From Nitrosomonas sp. (GTDB lineage: Bacteria > Pseudomonadota > Gammaproteobacteria > Burkholderiales > Nitrosomonadaceae): 45,472 nt of DNA. The DNA lies in the NCBI GenBank assembly GCA_021774265.1, contig JAJFJG010000103.1:1-45472 (forward strand). Direction: 5' to 3'. Under the pieces are notes generated by a model. The model had not been told where the DNA came from and searched no databases. It saw nothing but the letters and a program-made list of their open reading frames with translations. The translations under genes were made by a program, and so were the position numbers. Positions 45,271-45,472 of this stretch are shown here, one piece after another; within the stretch, counting starts at the first letter, position 1, and the number at the start of each line of letters is the position of its first letter.

Positions 45271-45472
45271 TTTTAAAACTTTGCTGGGAATGCTGAATGG
45301 TATTCGGTCTGGAGTGGTCGACAGTGTTCTAATTAGAGCTTACTCAGAAAGTAGCATTGCATATATCTCGTAAAAAAATAAATCATTAACTGATTGATTT
45401 ATTATATCTTTATTAATCTAGATTAGAGGGTTACTAAAAATTAGTTCATATTTAGATAATTTTGTTTGAGGC
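45271..45472. other. Right-edge intergenic region
   Basis: About 200 bases of AT-rich DNA upstream of trmJ. It holds a 9-bp inverted repeat, AATAAATCA / TGATTTATT (45377-45385 and 45395-45403). It probably contains the trmJ promoter and perhaps one for a rightward gene beyond the edge. No coding sequence is seen. Confidence 0.4.

Overview
The window comes from a Gram-negative proteobacterium with moderately low GC. Gene content and order look most like a betaproteobacterium of the Nitrosomonadales type. The reasons are: comEA directly before cysM; a cytochrome oxidase operon with a C-terminal cytochrome c fused to subunit II, a tiny ORF between ctaD and ctaG, a DUF2970 protein after ctaG, and a C-x3-C membrane protein after SURF1; and remains of a PilG/H/I twitching-chemotaxis cluster. 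The lineage is inferred from synteny and remembered protein families. No rRNA or other marker gene is present.

Layout. (1) 1-0.77 kb is transposon debris: the left end of an IS256-like element leaving the window and a decayed IS3-family transposase. (2) 0.77-5.3 kb is a cyanophycin module: iaaA-cphA on the minus strand and cyanophycinase divergent on the plus strand. (3) 5.3-6.0 kb holds a degenerate ORF. (4) 6.0-12.6 kb is a tightly packed minus-strand sucrose operon (sps-spp-fruK-ams-galU), visibly GC-richer than the rest. (5) 13.0-17.4 kb encodes a DUF748 AsmA-like envelope protein, an FKBP-type PPIase and a YbaN-like protein. (6) 17.5-23.3 kb is a complete group-2 Mrp cation/proton antiporter operon (A/B fused, C, D, E, F, G). 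(7) 23.3-28.1 kb has a small membrane protein, a Bax-inhibitor-1 protein, YaeQ, an MscS gene broken by one stop codon, and IS256 and IS4 remnants. (8) 28.1-32.3 kb carries comEA, two REP-like palindromes, cysM and a ydbH-ynbE-ydbL envelope operon. (9) 32.9-40.5 kb is an aa3-type cytochrome oxidase operon with assembly factors but no ctaA. (10) 40.5-45.3 kb carries a GlcD-like flavoprotein, a BON lipoprotein, a pilH pseudogene, an orphan pilI, argB and trmJ.

How the genes fit together. Sucrose synthesis, a potential sucrose-to-glucan/fructose route, Mrp antiport and an MscS remnant point to salt or osmotic adaptation. Cyanophycin genes give a nitrogen/carbon reserve. The oxidase operon provides aerobic respiration. 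Two AsmA-like proteins suggest investment in envelope lipid homeostasis.

No wholly new system was proved. The most interesting points are the two HAD-domain paralogues inside the sucrose operon, one with altered catalytic motifs; amylosucrase and galU together in a sucrose-synthesis operon; the oxidase operon without heme A synthase; the 15-bp inverted repeat joining the 3' ends of sco and the glcD-like gene; and two small genes (59 and 34 aa) that are easily missed.
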